64,000 bases of DNA from assembly GCF_009905535.1 (NCBI RefSeq), contig NZ_JAAALA010000011.1:1-64000 (forward strand). Reading direction: 5' to 3'. Positions 62,956 through 64,000 of this stretch are shown piece after piece (the first letter of the stretch is position 1; the number at the start of each line of letters is the position of its first letter). The translations under genes and the position numbers were made by a program. The notes under the pieces were generated by a model, which saw only the letters and a program-made list of their open reading frames with translations, made no database searches and had not been told where the DNA came from. The DNA comes from Caulobacter sp. SLTY. GTDB taxonomy: Bacteria > Pseudomonadota > Alphaproteobacteria > Caulobacterales > Caulobacteraceae.

Positions 62956-62993
62956 GGCTCCCTCTTCCCGCAAGCGGGAGAAGCATTGGAGCC
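62956..62993. repeat. REP-like palindrome after spoT
   Basis: An inner TCCCGC-AA-GCGGGA hairpin is nested inside GGCTCC/GGAGCC outer arms. The inner part matches the palindromes in the arms of the large repeat at 5266-5438, suggesting one dispersed family. It fills the 50-bp gap before the AAA ATPase gene and overlaps that gene's ribosome-site region. Confidence 0.5.
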
Positions 62994-62998
62994 AACTT

Positions 62999-63517
62999 AT
63001 GCACTACATCCTCACCGGCGCCCCGGGCGCCGGCAAGACCCTCATCCTCCGAGGCCTCGAACAGGCCGGCCTCCCGGTCATCGAGGAAGCCGCCACCGAC
63101 CTCATCGCCTGGCGCCAAGCCCAAGGCGTGGTCGAGCCTTGGGCCAACCCCGCCTTCGCCGAGGACATCCTCGTCCTTCAACTGGCCCGCCAGGCGCGGG
63201 CAGGGGAGGGGACCACCATCTTCGACCGCTCGCCGGTCTGCACCCTCGCGCTGGCCCGCTTCCTTGGCCACACTCCGTCGCCGGCCCTGATCGCCGCCGC
63301 CGAGGCCGCCCGCGACGCCTACGTCCGCGAGGCCTTTTTCGTCGAAAGCCTTGATTTCATCGTCAATACCGACGCCCGCCGCATCGACCTGGACGGCGCC
63401 CTCCGCTTCGGCGACCTCCACCGCGAGACCTACGAGGCCCTGGGCTTCACCCTGACCGGGATCAAGCCAGGGCCACCGGAGTCACGGGTCGAAGCCGTCC
63501 GCGCCCACCTCGCCTAG
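62999..63517 (+). CDS. Small AAA-type ATPase/kinase-like NTP-binding protein
   Basis: The 172-residue P-loop protein has Walker A GAPGAGKT at residues 7-14 and an Asp-containing Walker B-like motif in TTIFDRSPVC. The fold resembles AAA_28-type predicted ATPases and nucleotide kinases. The substrate is unknown. It is on the same strand as spoT, 50 bp downstream, and its last 4 nt overlap the stop of the convergent gene. Confidence 0.75.
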   Translation: MHYILTGAPGAGKTLILRGLEQAGLPVIEEAATDLIAWRQAQGVVEPWANPAFAEDILVLQLARQARAGEGTTIFDRSPVCTLALARFLGHTPSPALIAAAEAARDAYVREAFFVESLDFIVNTDARRIDLDGALRFGDLHRETYEALGFTLTGIKPGPPESRVEAVRAHLA

Positions 63518-63882
63518 CCCTTGGGCGTCCGTTCCAGGCACCAGCGGACTTGGTGCATCCTGATCGTGTCGTTGCCCGCCTTGTTCTCGGCCAGCGCCAG
63601 GAACACCTTGTTGTCGATCAACCCGTCCACGTCGGTGCCGTGCTTGGAGGCGGCGTCGTCCATCCAGCGCGCCATCCCTTCGTCCAGCTTTTCCTTGTCG
63701 AAGCTGGTCGCCTTGCCTTCCTCCTCGGCCAGGAACAGCTCGGTGGCCACCGCCGCCGCGCAATGCATCGAAATGTCCTTGGGATCGGTCGGCAGGCCAA
63801 CCGACATCGGCCCGTTCTGGGCGGAAGCGGCGCCGGCAAGGCAGCAGGCGAGGGCGGCGAGGGCAAAGGTGCGCAAGGTCAT
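63514..63882 (-). CDS. Small exported hypothetical protein
   Basis: The 122-residue protein has a signal peptide (MTLRTFALAALACCLAGAASA). A mostly helical mature part includes HCAAAVATELFLAEEEGK and RMHQVRWCLERTPKG, where the two cysteines could pair. The layout is like small periplasmic helical proteins of unknown role. It is convergent with the ATPase gene (4-nt overlap). No function is assigned. Confidence 0.65.
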   Translation of the reverse strand: MTLRTFALAALACCLAGAASAQNGPMSVGLPTDPKDISMHCAAAVATELFLAEEEGKATSFDKEKLDEGMARWMDDAASKHGTDVDGLIDNKVFLALAENKAGNDTIRMHQVRWCLERTPKG

Positions 63883-64000
63883 GCGAGAGCTCCGATTTCT
63901 TGCATCATCGCGCCCAATTCAGAGGTCGGCCACCCACAAACTGGGGGTCTCTGACGTAGCGGCGCCCCAATTGCTGCTTGCGCCATACCCCGCTTTCGAA
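63883..64000. other. Right window edge, no feature seen
   Basis: This holds the promoter-proximal region of the exported hypothetical gene and sequence towards the next gene. No coding frame, RNA or repeat is supported. Confidence 0.4.

Overview
The window is GC-rich, densely packed alphaproteobacterial chromosome. It most likely comes from the family Caulobacteraceae (Caulobacter, Phenylobacterium or a close relative). The main evidence is a complete holdfast polysaccharide locus (hfsD | hfsABC > < hfsHGFE) in the arrangement known from Caulobacter. A TonB-dependent receptor of the Xanthomonas/Caulobacter type and an alphaproteobacterial SOS box (GAAC-N7-GAAC) in front of recA agree with this. 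No prophage, transposon, CRISPR array or obvious genomic island was seen.

Layout. 1-1.7 kb: a seven-repeat FG-GAP protein whose 3' end is cut by a 51-bp perfect inverted repeat at the very edge, probably an assembly fold-back. 1.9-5.1 kb: a small hypothetical gene, an EAL phosphodiesterase, and recA with its LexA site. 5.5-16.2 kb: a pectin/oligogalacturonate module: kduI, kduD, ppc, pectate lyase, TonB receptor, eda and kdgK. Palindromic operators of the form TGACACC-GGTGTCA lie in front of kduI and between the lyase and the receptor. Together these genes cover pectin cleavage, outer-membrane uptake, and conversion of unsaturated galacturonate to pyruvate and glyceraldehyde-3-phosphate, with PEP carboxylase as an anaplerotic partner. 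16.2-17.4 kb: an RcnB-like periplasmic protein and a small Sel1-like protein. 17.4-26.5 kb: the holdfast cluster. 26.6 kb: tRNA-Ser(GCU).

26.7-31.8 kb: the glyoxylate shunt (aceA, a small gene, aceB) divergent from an XRE/ScfR-type regulator, with an inverted repeat between them. 31.8-32.6 kb: a GDT1/UPF0016 manganese exporter with a yybP-ykoY (Mn2+) riboswitch leader. 32.6-35.8 kb: acyl-CoA synthetase with its TetR regulator, and a divergent TauD-type dioxygenase. 35.8-42.8 kb: a MacAB-type efflux system whose adaptor carries a Spy-like insertion, two EF-hand proteins, and an OmpR/EnvZ-type two-component pair. 42.9-51.1 kb: metallo-beta-lactamase-fold hydrolase, membrane protein, amino-acid permease, HrpB helicase, two RNA methyltransferases and a TetR regulator.

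51.1-54.5 kb: a translationally coupled BtuFCD-like importer and glutaminyl cyclase. 54.5-63.9 kb: mostly housekeeping genes: lytic transglycosylase, dapA-smpB, type 5 uracil-DNA glycosylase, NYN-domain protein, folK, rpoZ, a bifunctional RelA/SpoT homologue that probably starts at a CTG codon, an AAA ATPase and small exported proteins.

I did not find a wholly undescribed system. The observations most worth following are the riboswitch, the pectin regulon operators, the pseudo-kinase HfsB, the MacA insertion with its EF-hand/two-component neighbourhood, and the spoT start.
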